In this document: piece by piece, positions 16,822-26,043 of the stretch
Layout of the letters: each line of letters opens with the position of its first letter
Position numbering within the stretch: position 1 is the stretch's first letter
Source of the DNA: Aeromonas hydrophila subsp. hydrophila ATCC 7966
GTDB taxonomy: Bacteria; Pseudomonadota; Gammaproteobacteria; Enterobacterales; Aeromonadaceae
NCBI RefSeq assembly: GCF_000014805.1
Contig: NC_008570.1
Location: 3,957,501 to 4,021,500 of the forward strand
Direction: 5' to 3'
Length of the DNA: 64,000 bases
Program-made: the position numbers and the translations under genes
Notes under the pieces: model-generated
What the model saw: only the letters and a program-made list of their open reading frames with translations
The model's database searches: none
Told to the model about the DNA's origin: nothing

Positions 16822-17361
16822 ATGCTCACCCGAATGGCCAAACTCTTCTTTGCCCTGCCCGCCGAGGCGCTGGCACCCGATCTCGTCGCCTGGCGCGACC
16901 AGCTGCCCTGGCCGGGTCAACCGGTGCCCGCCGCCAATCTCCACCTGACGCTGGCCTTCCTCGGCGAAGCGGATCCGCTCACCACCACCCGCCTGATGGC
17001 CGCCGTCGAGCGCCAGCACTGCCCGCCGCTCACCATAGCGCTCAATGAAACCGGCTGGTTCGGCCGCGCCAAGGCCGCCTGGGTCGGCCCGACGGAGTGG
17101 CCCAACGAGCTCACCGTGCTGGCCAGGGCGCTGCGTCGCCACGGCGAGAAGCTGGGGCTTGGCAACGGCGAGCAGGGCTATCGCCCCCACGTCACCCTGT
17201 CGCGCAAGGCGAGCGAACCGCCGGCGCTGCTGCCCGCCCCCGATTTCGTGCTGCAGGCCGACCGCTTCTGCCTCTATCAATCCCTCTCCACCCCGGACGG
17301 GGTGCGCTACGAGCCCCTCGCCTGCTGGCCGCTGCGGGCCAGAGAGAAAATGGCATCCTGA
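16822..17361 (+). CDS. thpR: RNA 2',3'-cyclic phosphodiesterase (LigT family)
   Basis: 179 residues (175 if ATG 16834 is used; ribosome-site spacing is poor for both). It is a two-histidine phosphoesterase: HxTx motifs HLTL (near 41) and HVTL (near 129) form the active site. It opens 2',3'-cyclic phosphates on RNA; family members also ligate tRNA half-molecules in vitro. It is divergent from hrpB and followed by sfsA after 42 nt, probably one unit, as in E. coli. Confidence 0.92.
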   Translation: MLTRMAKLFFALPAEALAPDLVAWRDQLPWPGQPVPAANLHLTLAFLGEADPLTTTRLMAAVERQHCPPLTIALNETGWFGRAKAAWVGPTEWPNELTVLARALRRHGEKLGLGNGEQGYRPHVTLSRKASEPPALLPAPDFVLQADRFCLYQSLSTPDGVRYEPLACWPLRAREKMAS

Positions 17362-17403
17362 CCGGCGGCCATGCCCAGACTCATTGATTAAGAGAGCCAT
17401 ACC

Positions 17404-18147
17404 ATGATCTTCGATCCCCCCCTGCAATCCGGGCAGCTTGTCTCCCGTTACAAGCGCTTCCTGACCGACGTGCAGCTCGACAACGGCGAGGTGATCACCA
17501 TCCACTGCGCCAATACCGGCGCCATGACCGGCTGCGCCGAGCCGGGCACCCGGGTCTGGTACTCCACATCAAGCAACCCCAAACGCAAGCTGCCCCATAG
17601 CTGGGAGATCGCCGAGAGCCCGGCCGGTCACTTCATTTGCGTCAACACGGCCCGCGCCAACCAGCTGGCTCGCGAGCTGATCGAGCAGGATGCCCTCGCC
17701 CCGCTGCGCGGCTATGCCAGGCTGCGCACCGAGGTGAAATACGGCGAAGAGAACAGTCGCATCGATCTGCTGCTGGAGGATGACCACCGGCCGGCCTGTT
17801 ATATCGAGGTGAAATCGGTGACCCTGCTCGACGAGCGGGAGCAAGCCGGCATGGGCTACTTCCCCGATGCGGTCACCACCCGTGGCGCCAAGCACTTGCG
17901 TGAATTAATGGCCATGAAGGCGGCAGGCCACAGAGCCGTGCTGTTATTTATGGTTTTGCACTCCGGAATCGTGAGAATGCGCCCGGCAGCGCATATAGAT
18001 CCGCACTATAGTCTGCTTATTGAGCAAGCAATTACGGCAGGGGTTGAAATTTTATGCTATCGACCCCATGTTGGGGTGCAGAGCATGGTGGCCCAAGATT
18101 TTATCCCGTTTGAATCTTGTCACCTGCTACCCGAGGGCAGCGAATAA
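17404..18147 (+). CDS. sfsA: Sugar fermentation stimulation protein SfsA
   Basis: 247 residues. It has an N-terminal OB-like part (about 1-80; [15 protein letters not shown]) and a nuclease-like fold with a PD-(D/E)xK-type core: RIDLLLEDD then YIEVKSVTL (near 135-145), and [16 protein letters not shown]. Named for a maltose-metabolism phenotype and DNA binding in E. coli; the nuclease fold makes DNA processing plausible but unproven. The dksA promoter lies just downstream, so dksA is independently expressed. Confidence 0.93.
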   Translation: MIFDPPLQSGQLVSRYKRFLTDVQLDNGEVITIHCANTGAMTGCAEPGTRVWYSTSSNPKRKLPHSWEIAESPAGHFICVNTARANQLARELIEQDALAPLRGYARLRTEVKYGEENSRIDLLLEDDHRPACYIEVKSVTLLDEREQAGMGYFPDAVTTRGAKHLRELMAMKAAGHRAVLLFMVLHSGIVRMRPAAHIDPHYSLLIEQAITAGVEILCYRPHVGVQSMVAQDFIPFESCHLLPEGSE

Positions 18148-18182
18148 ATGTTGGAGTGGGTAACATTATTGGTACGGCTTGT

Positions 18183-18211
18183 TTGCCTCCAAGTTACCCT
18201 TCTGCTATAGA
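18183..18211 (+). promoter_or_regulatory. sigma70 promoter of dksA
   Basis: TTGCCT (18183-18188), 17-nt spacer, TATAGA (18206-18211); 56 nt upstream of the dksA ATG. Confidence 0.6.
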
Positions 18212-18266
18212 TGTCGCCCTCAATTTATGGATGGCACGGGTAGCGTGCTGAATTAGGAGACAGGGC

Positions 18267-18716
18267 ATGCCAACAGGCGAAAACAGGAAATCTCTGGGCC
18301 CCCTGGCCATTGCGGGTGTGGCGCCTTACCAGGAAAAACCGGGTGAGGAGTACATGAATGACCAACAAAAGGCACATTTTCGCAAGATCCTGGGAGCCTG
18401 GCGCAACCAACTGATGCAGGAAGTTGACCGCACCGTTGACCATATGAAGGATGAGGCTGCCAACTTTCCGGATCCCGTGGATCGCGCCGCGCAAGAAGAA
18501 GAGTTCGCTCTTGAACTGCGTACCCGCGACCGTGAGCGCAAGCTGATCAAGAAGATCGAGAAAACCTTGCTGCTGCTCGAAGACGATGACTTCGGTTACT
18601 GCGAACACTGCGGTATCGAGATCGGTATCCGCCGTCTGGAAGCCAGACCCACCGCCGACCTCTGTGTCGACTGCAAGACCCTGGCTGAAATCAAGGAAAA
18701 ACAGATGGCCGGTTGA
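18267..18716 (+). CDS. dksA: RNA polymerase-binding transcription factor DksA
   Basis: 149 residues, very close to E. coli DksA over the whole length, including the N-terminal [12 protein letters not shown] segment. The coiled-coil with [11 protein letters not shown] carries the two tip aspartates (DxxDxA) that enter the secondary channel. The C-terminal zinc finger has CEHCG and CVDCK. With ppGpp it represses rRNA promoters and activates amino acid promoters. Own promoter and strong terminator mark a single-gene unit. Confidence 0.98.
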   Translation: MPTGENRKSLGPLAIAGVAPYQEKPGEEYMNDQQKAHFRKILGAWRNQLMQEVDRTVDHMKDEAANFPDPVDRAAQEEEFALELRTRDRERKLIKKIEKTLLLLEDDDFGYCEHCGIEIGIRRLEARPTADLCVDCKTLAEIKEKQMAG

Positions 18717-18737
18717 TACCGACCTCTGGCATAACAG

Positions 18738-18767
18738 AAAAAAGGGAGCTCGCGGGCTCCCTTTTTT
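18738..18767 (+). terminator. Terminator of dksA
   Basis: A 12-bp stem, AAAAAAGGGAGC with GCTCCCTTTTTT, and a 6-nt loop. Confidence 0.92.
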
Positions 18768-18829
18768 ATTGAGCTTTTGGCCTGGCCGTCCCAGAATGCA
18801 GCCTCAATGTCCCGTTTTCCCGAATCCGC

Positions 18830-19738
18830 ATGCCCGTGAATACCACCCCTTCATCCCAGACCCGCCCTTATATCGGCCGCTTTGCCCCCTCCCCCTCAGG
18901 CCCGCTTCACTTCGGTTCCCTGATCGCGGCGCTCGGCAGTTTCCTGCAGGCCAGGGCACGGCAGGGGCGCTGGCTGGTGCGCATCGAAGATATCGATCCA
19001 CCGCGGGAGATGGCGGGGGCCGCCCCGCTCATTTTGCAGACGCTGGAGGCCCATGGCCTGCAGTGGGATGGCGAGGTGATGTACCAGAGCCGGCGCCACG
19101 GCCGCTATGACGAGATCATTGACCAGCTCTACCGGGCCGGCGATCTCTACTGGTGTCGCTGTACCCGGCGCGAAATCATGGCGAGCGGCGGCTTTTACAA
19201 CGGTCACTGCCGCCCCCTTGGTCTCACGGCGGAGGGTTGTGCCGCCCGCGTGCGCCAGCACCACCCGGTGTACGATTTCGAGGATGGGCTGCAGGGCCGC
19301 ATTGCGGTGCCGGCGGCGCTGGCCGAGGAAGATTTCATCGTGCGCCGGCGCGATGGGCTCTATGCCTACAACCTGGCGGTGGTGGTGGACGACATGGATT
19401 GCGGCATCACCGAGATAGTGCGCGGTGCCGATCTGCTGGAGCCGACGGTGCGCCAGATCGCCCTCTACCAGACCCTGGGCGCCCCCGTGCCCGCCTGGGT
19501 GCATCTGCCGCTGGCGGTGCAGGCCGATGGCAACAAGCTCTCCAAGCAGAACCACGCGCCGGCGCTGGCACAGGACGAGGTGCGCCCGGCCCTGTGGCAG
19601 GCGCTGCACTTTCTCGGCCAGTGCCCGCCCCCCGAGCTGATGGCGAGCCGGGTGGACGAGATCATCGACTGGGGCATAGCCCACTGGCAGCTGGCCCGGG
19701 TGCCTGCCAGCGAGAAGATCCAGCTGGCTGATTACTGA
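18830..19738 (+). CDS. gluQRS: Glutamyl-Q tRNA(Asp) synthetase
   Basis: 302 residues, a GluRS paralogue lacking the anticodon-binding domain. It glutamylates the queuosine base of tRNA(Asp). Visible features are the class I signature in [13 protein letters not shown] (near 21-33), zinc ligands in YWCRCTR ... YNGHC (near 105-125) and a KLSKQN motif (KMSKS-like, near 240). The order dksA-gluQRS-pcnB is conserved in gammaproteobacteria. Confidence 0.95.
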   Translation: MPVNTTPSSQTRPYIGRFAPSPSGPLHFGSLIAALGSFLQARARQGRWLVRIEDIDPPREMAGAAPLILQTLEAHGLQWDGEVMYQSRRHGRYDEIIDQLYRAGDLYWCRCTRREIMASGGFYNGHCRPLGLTAEGCAARVRQHHPVYDFEDGLQGRIAVPAALAEEDFIVRRRDGLYAYNLAVVVDDMDCGITEIVRGADLLEPTVRQIALYQTLGAPVPAWVHLPLAVQADGNKLSKQNHAPALAQDEVRPALWQALHFLGQCPPPELMASRVDEIIDWGIAHWQLARVPASEKIQLADY

Positions 19739-19812
19739 ATCGCGCAGGCAATTTTGGTTTGATTGAACGTAAATCGCCGCTGTTGGCCGTGATTTTACCG
19801 GGATGATCCGCT

Positions 19813-20070
19813 TCAAACGAGATCAATTACCAGCACGGTTTTTCATTTGGTTAGGCGTGAGCGATGGGAATAGACCGCTATTTTTCCCGGCCGCGCCCTC
19901 TCAAACGAGATCAATTGCCAGCACGGTTTTTCATTTGGTTAGGCGTGAGCTATGCGCAGGTAGACCGCTATTTTTTGGCTCGGTTTGATTCAAATGAGCT
20001 GAAGTAGCCACATGGTTTTTCATTTGTGCAGGCGTGAGCTATGATAGGCCGCTATTTTTTTGGCCTCCCG
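19813..20070 (+). repeat. Three-copy ~88-nt tandem repeat upstream of pcnB
   Basis: Units are 19813-19900, 19901-19989 and 19990-20070. Units 1 and 2 differ at one of their first 50 bases; unit 3 is more diverged but keeps GGTTTTTCATTTG and AGGCGTGAGC. All three end in a CCGCTATTTTT tract. A vestigial start (GGTTTGATTGAACG) precedes unit 1. The last unit contains TATGAT that could serve as a -10 for pcnB. There are no spacers between units, so it is not CRISPR. The 360-nt gap 19739-20098 holds nothing else I can identify. Confidence 0.88.
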
Positions 20071-20098
20071 TCAATTTGAAGTCATAACGAGGTGTACC

Positions 20099-21559
20099 AT
20101 TTTTTCCCAGATCGCAAACTTTTGCCGCAAAGTGCTCGGCAAGGAAGACGGCGAGCAGTCGGCGGAGTCCCCCATTCCGGCCCGTGTCGCCGGACAACGT
20201 CGTACCTTGAGCCGTGACCAGCACCCGATTTCGCGCAAAGAGATCAGCGAGAATGCACTCAAGGTGCTCTATCGCCTGAACAAGGGCGGCTACGAAGCCT
20301 ACCTGGTCGGCGGCGGAGTCCGGGATCTGCTGCTCGGGAAGACGCCCAAGGATTTCGACATCGCCACCGATGCGACGCCGGAGCAGATCAAGTCACTGTT
20401 CAGCAACTGCCGCCTGATCGGCCGCCGTTTCCGGCTGGCCCACATCGTCTTTGGTCGTGACGTGATCGAAGTGGCCACCTTCCGCGGTCACCACCATCAG
20501 GTCAATACCAGCAAACATGTGTCGGCCCAATCCGATGAAGGGATGCTGCTGCGCGACAACGTCTACGGCACCATCGTAGAGGATGCCGAGCGTCGCGACT
20601 TTACCGTCAACGCCCTCTACTACAGTGCCAAGGATTTCACCCTGCACGATTTCGAGGGCGGGCTGGAAGACTTGGCCGAGCGCAAGCTGGAGCTCATTGG
20701 CGATCCCGAGACCCGTTACCGCGAAGATCCGGTGCGGATGCTGCGCGCCGTGCGCTTCGCCGCCAAGCTGGACATGACCATCAGCCCGCGCACCGCCGCC
20801 CCCATCAAGGAGCTGGCACCACTGCTGCAGGATATTCCGGCGGCCCGCCTGTTTGAGGAAACCCTCAAGCTGTTCCTGGCTGGCGATGGCCTGGCCACCT
20901 ACAAGCTGCTGCGCGAATACGGCCTGTTCCAGCAGCTGTTCCCGCAGGTAGCGGCGCTGTTTACCCCGCACGGCAACTCGCCCTACGAGCAGTTCATCGA
21001 GCAGGCGCTGATCGATACCGACACCCGGGTCCGGGAAGACAAGCGCGTCACCCCCGCCTTCCTCTACGCCACCCTGCTGTGGGGCTGTGTCGAGGCCCGT
21101 GGCCGGGTGCTGGAGAACGAGAGCGGCCTGCCCTGGTATGACGCCTTCATGCTGGCGATCAACGAGGTGCTCGACAACCAGGTGCGGATCATCGCCGTCC
21201 CGCGCCGCTTCACCACCGATGTACGCGACATCTGGGCCCTGCAGCAGCGGCTGACCCGCCGTCAGGGCCGCCATCCCGAGCGGGCCATGGAGCATCCCAA
21301 GTTCCGCGCGGCGTTTGACTTCCTGTTGCTGCGCAACCGGGTCGAGCGCGGTCTGGGCGAGCTGGCCAGCTGGTGGGAACGCTACGTGGAATCCAATCCG
21401 GACGTGCGCCCGCAGCTGCAACGGGAGGCGACCCGCCGCCCGGCAAGCGGTGAGCGCGGTCAGGCCGGTGAGGCGCGCAGCAACGATGGCGAGAAGCGCA
21501 GCAGCAACAGCCGCAACCGTCGTCGCCCCCGTCGCCGCAAACCGAAAGCGGCCGAGTGA
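20099..21559 (+). CDS. pcnB: Poly(A) polymerase I, apparent ATT start
   Basis: About 486 residues. It is a class II nucleotidyltransferase: YLVGGGVRDLLLGKTPKDFDIATDA gives the GG-RD and DxD motifs; RDFTVNALYY and REDPVRMLRAVRFAAKL are the following core motifs, then a basic Arg-rich tail. It adds 3' A tails that speed RNA decay and plasmid RNAI turnover. Start: no ATG, GTG or TTG with a ribosome site fits. The ATT at 20099 lies 6 nt after GAGG, and the protein then begins FSQIANFCRKVL, aligning with E. coli PcnB (FTRVANFCRKVL), which is known to start at AUU. A TTG at 20060 lies in the repeat and has no ribosome site. Confidence 0.93.
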   Translation: MFSQIANFCRKVLGKEDGEQSAESPIPARVAGQRRTLSRDQHPISRKEISENALKVLYRLNKGGYEAYLVGGGVRDLLLGKTPKDFDIATDATPEQIKSLFSNCRLIGRRFRLAHIVFGRDVIEVATFRGHHHQVNTSKHVSAQSDEGMLLRDNVYGTIVEDAERRDFTVNALYYSAKDFTLHDFEGGLEDLAERKLELIGDPETRYREDPVRMLRAVRFAAKLDMTISPRTAAPIKELAPLLQDIPAARLFEETLKLFLAGDGLATYKLLREYGLFQQLFPQVAALFTPHGNSPYEQFIEQALIDTDTRVREDKRVTPAFLYATLLWGCVEARGRVLENESGLPWYDAFMLAINEVLDNQVRIIAVPRRFTTDVRDIWALQQRLTRRQGRHPERAMEHPKFRAAFDFLLLRNRVERGLGELASWWERYVESNPDVRPQLQREATRRPASGERGQAGEARSNDGEKRSSNSRNRRRPRRRKPKAAE

Positions 21560-21570
21560 CAACTGACGTG

Positions 21571-22080
21571 ATGACCGAGGTCTTCATCGCCATTGGTTCC
21601 AACCTGTCTGACCCGCTCGGTCAGGCTCGTCGCGCCGTCGCCGCTCTGGCAAGGTTGCCGGGATCCGTGCTGGTGCAGGCCTCGTCGTTTTACAGCAGCC
21701 GCCCCATGGGCCCTGCTGACCAGCCGGACTACGTCAATGCCGTGGCCCGGCTCAACACCCGGCTGACGCCGCTGGCGCTGCTGGATCAACTACAAAGCAT
21801 CGAGCTGGAACAAGGACGTGTGCGCAAGGATGAGCGATGGGGGCCAAGAACCCTGGATCTCGATCTGCTGCTGTTTGGCGATCAGATCATCAGGCATGAA
21901 CGCCTCATCGTTCCCCATTACGGCATGAAGGAGCGGGAGTTCGTGCTGCTGCCCCTGGCCGAGATTGCACCCGCTCTGGTACTGCCTTGCGGCACCCCAC
22001 TCGCAGAACTGGTTGCCCGCTGCCCGCACAATGATCTTGCCATCATTGCCCCCGGTGCAGACGAACAGGAGCCTCTATGA
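21571..22080 (+). CDS. folK: HPPK, 6-hydroxymethyl-7,8-dihydropterin pyrophosphokinase
   Basis: 169 residues. It transfers pyrophosphate from ATP to hydroxymethyl-dihydropterin in folate synthesis. The family signature is visible: IAIGSNL at the start, [21 protein letters not shown], and [19 protein letters not shown] with the metal-binding aspartates. ATG 21571 aligns with E. coli; a GTG at 21556 overlapping the pcnB stop is possible. It overlaps panB by 4 nt, making pcnB-folK-panB a coupled set. Confidence 0.95.
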   Translation: MTEVFIAIGSNLSDPLGQARRAVAALARLPGSVLVQASSFYSSRPMGPADQPDYVNAVARLNTRLTPLALLDQLQSIELEQGRVRKDERWGPRTLDLDLLLFGDQIIRHERLIVPHYGMKEREFVLLPLAEIAPALVLPCGTPLAELVARCPHNDLAIIAPGADEQEPL

Positions 22081-22871
22081 GCAAGATCACCACCACCAAC
22101 CTGCTGAAGATGAAGCAGGAAGGCCAACGAATCACCGCCATCACCGCCTATGATGCCACCTTTGCCAAGCTGTTCGACGACGAGGGCGCCCACGTGCTGC
22201 TCATCGGCGACTCGCTGGGCATGGTGCTGCAGGGGGGTCAGGATACCCTGGGCGTCAGCATGGATGAGATGGTCTATCACACCCGTTGCGTGGTGCGCGG
22301 CACCACCAATGCACTGGTGGTGACCGACATGCCGTTCATGAGCTATGCCACCCCGGAGCAGACCTATCAGAACGCCGCCCGGCTGATGGCGGCCGGTGCC
22401 CGCATGGTGAAAATGGAAGGGGGCGACTGGCTGTGCGACTCCATTCGCCACCTGACCCGCAACGGCGTGCCGGTGTGTGGCCACCTCGGCCTCACCCCGC
22501 AATCCGTGCACGTATTCGGCGGCTTCAAGGTGCAGGGACGCGACGAGTTCCAGGCTCAGGAGATCTACCGTCAGGCCCTCGAACTGCAGGCTGCCGGCAT
22601 CCAGTTGCTGGTGCTCGAGTGCGTGCCCACTTCGCTGGCCGAGCGCATCAGCAAGGCGCTGCGCATTCCGGTGATCGGCATCGGTGCCGGTCCCGCCACC
22701 GACGGCCAGATCCTGGTGATGCACGATGCCTTCGGCATCACCTCCGGCTATGTGCCCAAGTTCACCAAGAACTTCCTGGCCGAGACCGGCGACATGCGCG
22801 CCGCCATCCGGCTCTATGTGAAGCAGGTGAGCGAAGGCACCTTCCCGGGCCCGGAACACTGCTTCAACTGA
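22077..22871 (+). CDS. panB: Ketopantoate hydroxymethyltransferase
   Basis: 264 residues, full length. It makes ketopantoate from ketoisovalerate and methylene-THF, the first pantothenate step. The TIM-barrel motifs [34 protein letters not shown] and IPVIGIGAG are present. It starts inside the folK stop (ATGA). Confidence 0.97.
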   Translation: MSKITTTNLLKMKQEGQRITAITAYDATFAKLFDDEGAHVLLIGDSLGMVLQGGQDTLGVSMDEMVYHTRCVVRGTTNALVVTDMPFMSYATPEQTYQNAARLMAAGARMVKMEGGDWLCDSIRHLTRNGVPVCGHLGLTPQSVHVFGGFKVQGRDEFQAQEIYRQALELQAAGIQLLVLECVPTSLAERISKALRIPVIGIGAGPATDGQILVMHDAFGITSGYVPKFTKNFLAETGDMRAAIRLYVKQVSEGTFPGPEHCFN

Positions 22872-22888
22872 TCCGATAGCGTGACGAG

Positions 22889-22910
22889 AGCGGGGGCCTG
22901 CGCCCCCGCT
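22889..22910 (+). terminator. GC-rich hairpin after panB
   Basis: A 9-bp stem AGCGGGGGC/GCCCCCGCT with a CTGC loop but no T run. It may attenuate transcription into panC, which lies 187 nt downstream of panB. Confidence 0.45.
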
Positions 22911-23058
22911 TCGCCCTCTGGTGCTGACTGAGCAACCCGTCTCTTGATGACTCACCCCAAGGTGACCTACCGATGATGCTGCCCGTTGACACTCCTCTCT
23001 TACCCATGCGGGCCCATACCGCCCGCCTCTCTTTGATCTTTTCGAAGGTGAACTGCTG

Positions 23059-23916
23059 ATGTTGGTCGTTAACAATCCCGCCGCTCTGCGTGAACAGATC
23101 GGCCAATGGCGCCGTGAAGGGCTCACAATCGCATTCGTGCCCACCATGGGCAACCTGCATCAGGGCCATCTGACCCTGGTGAAAGAGGCACACCACCACG
23201 CCGATAAGGTGGTGACCAGCATCTTCGTCAACCCGATGCAGTTCGACAAGGCCGAGGATCTCGCCAACTACCCGCGCACCCTGGAGCAGGACTGCGCCGC
23301 GCTGGAAACGGCCGGGGTGGACATGGTGTTCACGCCGACCCCGGAGATCATGTATCCGCAGGGGCTCGCCAGTCACACCTTCGTCGAGGTGCCGGGCCTC
23401 TCCGGTCTGCTGGAAGGGGCGCTGCGTCCGGGTCACTTCCGCGGCGTCAGCACCGTGGTGACCAAGCTGTTCAATCTGGTGCAGCCGGATGTGGCCTGCT
23501 TCGGCCAGAAGGATTACCAGCAGCTGGCGCTCATTCGCAAGATGGTGGCCGACATGGCGATGCCCATCCAGATCGTCGGCGTGCCCACCGTGCGGGCCGA
23601 GGACGGGCTGGCGCTCTCCTCGCGCAACGGCTACCTGACCACCGCCGAGCGGGCCCTGGCCCCTGAGCTGGCGCGCACCATGAACTGGATCGCCGAGCAG
23701 ATTGAAGCGGGTGACCATCACCTGCCCTCCCTGGTGGCCCAGGCCAGCCAGCGCCTCGACAAGGCCGGTTTTCGGACCGACGCCATCGACATCGTCGATG
23801 CCGCCACCCTGGAAGCGGCCACCGACCAGAGCGAGCAGCTGGTGATCCTGATGGCGGCGTATCTCGGCAAGGCCCGCCTCATCGACAACCGGGTGGTGAC
23901 GCTGGCCCGCTCCTGA
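23059..23916 (+). CDS. panC: Pantothenate synthetase
   Basis: 285 residues. It ligates pantoate and beta-alanine using ATP. Signature motifs are [11 protein letters not shown] (HIGH-like, near 28-38), [16 protein letters not shown] and LSSRNGYL (KMSKS-like). AAGGTG precedes the ATG. A terminator shared with the convergent rhodanese gene follows. panD is not adjacent. Confidence 0.97.
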   Translation: MLVVNNPAALREQIGQWRREGLTIAFVPTMGNLHQGHLTLVKEAHHHADKVVTSIFVNPMQFDKAEDLANYPRTLEQDCAALETAGVDMVFTPTPEIMYPQGLASHTFVEVPGLSGLLEGALRPGHFRGVSTVVTKLFNLVQPDVACFGQKDYQQLALIRKMVADMAMPIQIVGVPTVRAEDGLALSSRNGYLTTAERALAPELARTMNWIAEQIEAGDHHLPSLVAQASQRLDKAGFRTDAIDIVDAATLEAATDQSEQLVILMAAYLGKARLIDNRVVTLARS

Positions 23917-23931
23917 GCCGCAGCGCCACTG

Positions 23932-23963
23932 ACAACAAAGCCCGCATGTGCGGGCTTTGTTGT
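23932..23963. terminator. Bidirectional terminator after panC
   Basis: A 15-bp perfect stem, ACAACAAAGCCCGCA and its complement, around TG, between two convergent genes. Confidence 0.88.
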
Positions 23964-23980
23964 TTCTGAGCGTGTCCTGC

Positions 23981-24508
23981 CTACTCGGCGGTAACCGGGT
24001 AACCCGCCCCTTTCCAGGCGAAGATGCCGCCCGGCACCCGATAGACCTGCTGATAGCCCTGGGTGACCGCCCAGGCGGCCCCGTTGTGGCTACGGCCACA
24101 CTTGACGAAGCCGCAGTAGAACACCACCGGACGGGTCTTGTCGTCCCCCAGCAGAGCCAGCAGCTGCTCGGGCGTGCCGCTCCCCTCGACGATCTGGCTC
24201 CAGTCATCGCCGGACTTGGCCTCCTTCACGAAGGCAAAATTCTTGGCCCCCTGGATGTGCTCCTTCTTGTAGGAGTCCTCGAACGGCATGGTGTCGATGA
24301 TCACCAGCGCCTCGCCTTTATCCATCCGGGTTTTCAGCTCCGCCACGGTCAGCAGCTGATAGCCCCCCTGCTGGGTCTCCTGGGAGAGCTGTACCGCCGC
24401 CTGCTCCAGCTTGGTCTCCTGCTCGAACTGGTTGTCGCCACAGCCACTGAGGGCAAAGCTGGCCGCAATCAGCGAGGCCATCAGGGTGCGGGATTGCAAT
24501 CTCATCAT
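23981..24508 (-). CDS. Rhodanese-like lipoprotein
   Basis: About 175 residues. A lipobox (FALSGC, Cys near 22) shows a membrane-anchored lipoprotein, so it should act in the periplasm. A rhodanese domain covers about 55-170, with the probable active-site cysteine in VFYCGFVKCGRS; the loop contains a second Cys, unlike standard six-residue loops. It could move sulfane sulfur or act in thiol redox. ATG 24508 follows AAAGGAG. It is joined to the upstream MauE/DoxX gene (its stop is 1 nt away), suggesting a shared redox task. Confidence 0.85.
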   Translation of the reverse strand: MMRLQSRTLMASLIAASFALSGCGDNQFEQETKLEQAAVQLSQETQQGGYQLLTVAELKTRMDKGEALVIIDTMPFEDSYKKEHIQGAKNFAFVKEAKSGDDWSQIVEGSGTPEQLLALLGDDKTRPVVFYCGFVKCGRSHNGAAWAVTQGYQQVYRVPGGIFAWKGAGYPVTAE

Positions 24509-24509
24509 G

Positions 24510-24950
24510 TCACTGCTCCTTTGGAACGGTAAAAACGGGGCGGGAGTGGCGCAGCAAGGCGCCCGCAAGCGTCAACAGCAGCAGATCCCGCAAGAGGGCC
24601 TGTGGCAGCGAACTGAGATCAGCCCTGCCAAGACAGCCGCAAGAGATGTCGAGCCCGATGGCGATGCCATAGCCCAACACCGGAATAAACAGGGCCAAGA
24701 GGGCCACCACCAACCAGAGCCCCCAGCGTCGGTTGGCAATCACCGCGAGCCCGGCGCAGAGCTCCAGCCCGACAAGCCCCCAGACGGCAAGGGGAATGAA
24801 CGGCGACCAGAGCAGGCCGAAGGCGCCGATCTGCTCGGCGAACAGCTCCGGCGCTGCCAGCTTGAACCCGGCGGAAGCGACGAAGAATCCCCCCAGCGCC
24901 AGCCTGGCCAGCACCCGCAGATAAACAACCACGGGACAGTTCTTTATCAT
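24510..24950 (-). CDS. MauE/DoxX-type redox-associated membrane protein
   Basis: About 146 residues with four membrane helices. The segment LDISCGCLG (near 105) is the paired-cysteine motif of MauE/DoxX redox-associated proteins, which pass thiol oxidation state across the membrane. ATG 24950 has GGAGGG 5 nt upstream; a longer frame lacks support. It is probably co-transcribed with the rhodanese lipoprotein downstream. The exact partner is unknown. Confidence 0.75.
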   Translation of the reverse strand: MIKNCPVVVYLRVLARLALGGFFVASAGFKLAAPELFAEQIGAFGLLWSPFIPLAVWGLVGLELCAGLAVIANRRWGLWLVVALLALFIPVLGYGIAIGLDISCGCLGRADLSSLPQALLRDLLLLTLAGALLRHSRPVFTVPKEQ

Positions 24951-24994
24951 CCATGCCCTCCACTGCCAACTCCCCGAGCAGGCGTCACCATGCC

Positions 24995-25255
24995 CTAGCC
25001 GGCGGCCGGATAGCGGGCCAGTTCGCAATACTCACCGTCTTCGTCACAACGAAAAACGGCAGCAGTTTCGCCGCGCTGGCACCACTGCTGCCACTCCTCG
25101 GGCGGGCAGTGCAGGCGGATGGCGAGGCCGCAGCCGGCACTGAGCCGGCGCGGTACGTCGCAGACCCGAAAGGCGTGGGGCTGCTGCTCCAGCCGCTTGC
25201 GCAGCCTGAGCGTGCCGAGGGTGGAGTGGAACAGGTAGAGGAACTCTGCGTTCAT
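24995..25255 (-). CDS. DUF3343 putative Se/S carrier-like protein
   Basis: 86 residues. It looks like DUF3343: an early His (FHST), a helix, then VPRRLSAGCGLAIRL with the conserved CG after the PR-type strand. Family members are small proteins proposed to carry selenium or sulfur, a prediction rather than a proven role. Extra cysteines lie at about 32, 50, 59, 70 and 77. It starts within the stop of the HgdC-like gene (ATGA overlap), so it is tightly coupled to the dehydratase-like system. Confidence 0.78.
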   Translation of the reverse strand: MNAEFLYLFHSTLGTLRLRKRLEQQPHAFRVCDVPRRLSAGCGLAIRLHCPPEEWQQWCQRGETAAVFRCDEDGEYCELARYPAAG

Positions 25256-26034
25256 GATTTGCCTCCTGTGCGGGCACGCGCGCCGAACAGGGCCGCCCCC
25301 AGCGCACCGGCAAACTGGGCGTCCGGGTGGGTGGCCACGTCGCAGCCCAATCCTTGCGCCAGATAGTGGCGGAAGGTGGCGCAGTGGCTGACGCCGCCGG
25401 TAAAGAGCACCGTCGGTCTGGCGCCGAGGCGGCCGATGAAGTTGGCACTGCGCCGGGCCATGGATCGGACGATGCCGGCCAGGATCGACTCGGCCGGAAT
25501 GCCCGCCGAGCGCAGGCTGATCGCCTCCGACTCGGCAAACACGGTGCACATGCTGCTGATGTCGTGGGGCTCGGCTCCTTGCAGCAGCTCGTCGAGCTGC
25601 TCGACCCGCGCCCCCAGGGTGCGGGTGATCACCTCGAGAAAGCGGCCGGTACCGGCGGCGCACTTGTCGTTCATCAGAAAGTCGGTGAGGTTGCCCTCGC
25701 CATCGAGCTGGATCACCTTGCTGTCCTGGCCGCCGATGTCGATGACGGTGTGTACCGACGGGCAAAGCAGGCGCGCCCCCAGCCCGTGGCAGGAGATCTC
25801 GGTGACCCGCCGATCGGCGAACGACGCCAGATCGCGGCCATAACCGGTCAGGGTCAGGTGGGGGCGCTCTGGCAGCGCGGCCGAGAGCGTCTCCCAGCCT
25901 TGCTCGATGGCGGCCAGCGGACGAAAGGGGGTCGGCACCAGAAAGCGGTGGACGATGCGCCCGCCATCCTTGTGGTCGAACAGGATCCCCTTGGTCGCGG
26001 TAGAGCCCGAGTCAATCCCGATGGTGAGTGACAC
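25252..26034 (-). CDS. yjiL: Acyl-CoA dehydratase activase-like ATPase, YjiL/HgdC type
   Basis: 260 residues, an ASKHA ATPase of the BcrAD/BadF/HgdC family. It shows the phosphate-1 motif GIDSGSTATKG (near 6-16), the phosphate-2 region IDIGGQDSK (near 98), NDKCAAGTGRFLE and SMCTVFAESE whose cysteines should hold the inter-subunit [4Fe-4S] cluster, and the adenosine motif FTGGVSHC. In known systems it injects one electron into the dehydratase at ATP cost. The partner is the YjiM-like gene 9 nt upstream. The substrate is unknown; no CoA-transferase is nearby. Confidence 0.88.
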   Translation of the reverse strand: MSLTIGIDSGSTATKGILFDHKDGGRIVHRFLVPTPFRPLAAIEQGWETLSAALPERPHLTLTGYGRDLASFADRRVTEISCHGLGARLLCPSVHTVIDIGGQDSKVIQLDGEGNLTDFLMNDKCAAGTGRFLEVITRTLGARVEQLDELLQGAEPHDISSMCTVFAESEAISLRSAGIPAESILAGIVRSMARRSANFIGRLGARPTVLFTGGVSHCATFRHYLAQGLGCDVATHPDAQFAGALGAALFGARARTGGKS

Positions 26035-26043
26035 GGCACCTCC

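Noticed and set aside
16678-17505. N-terminal extension of hrpB (open frame to a 1091-residue protein)
   Set aside because: It lies opposite thpR and sfsA, lacks helicase features, and the conserved HrpB start is at 16677.
19813-20070. CRISPR array
   Set aside because: Units of ~88 nt are directly adjacent with no unique spacers, and no cas genes are near.
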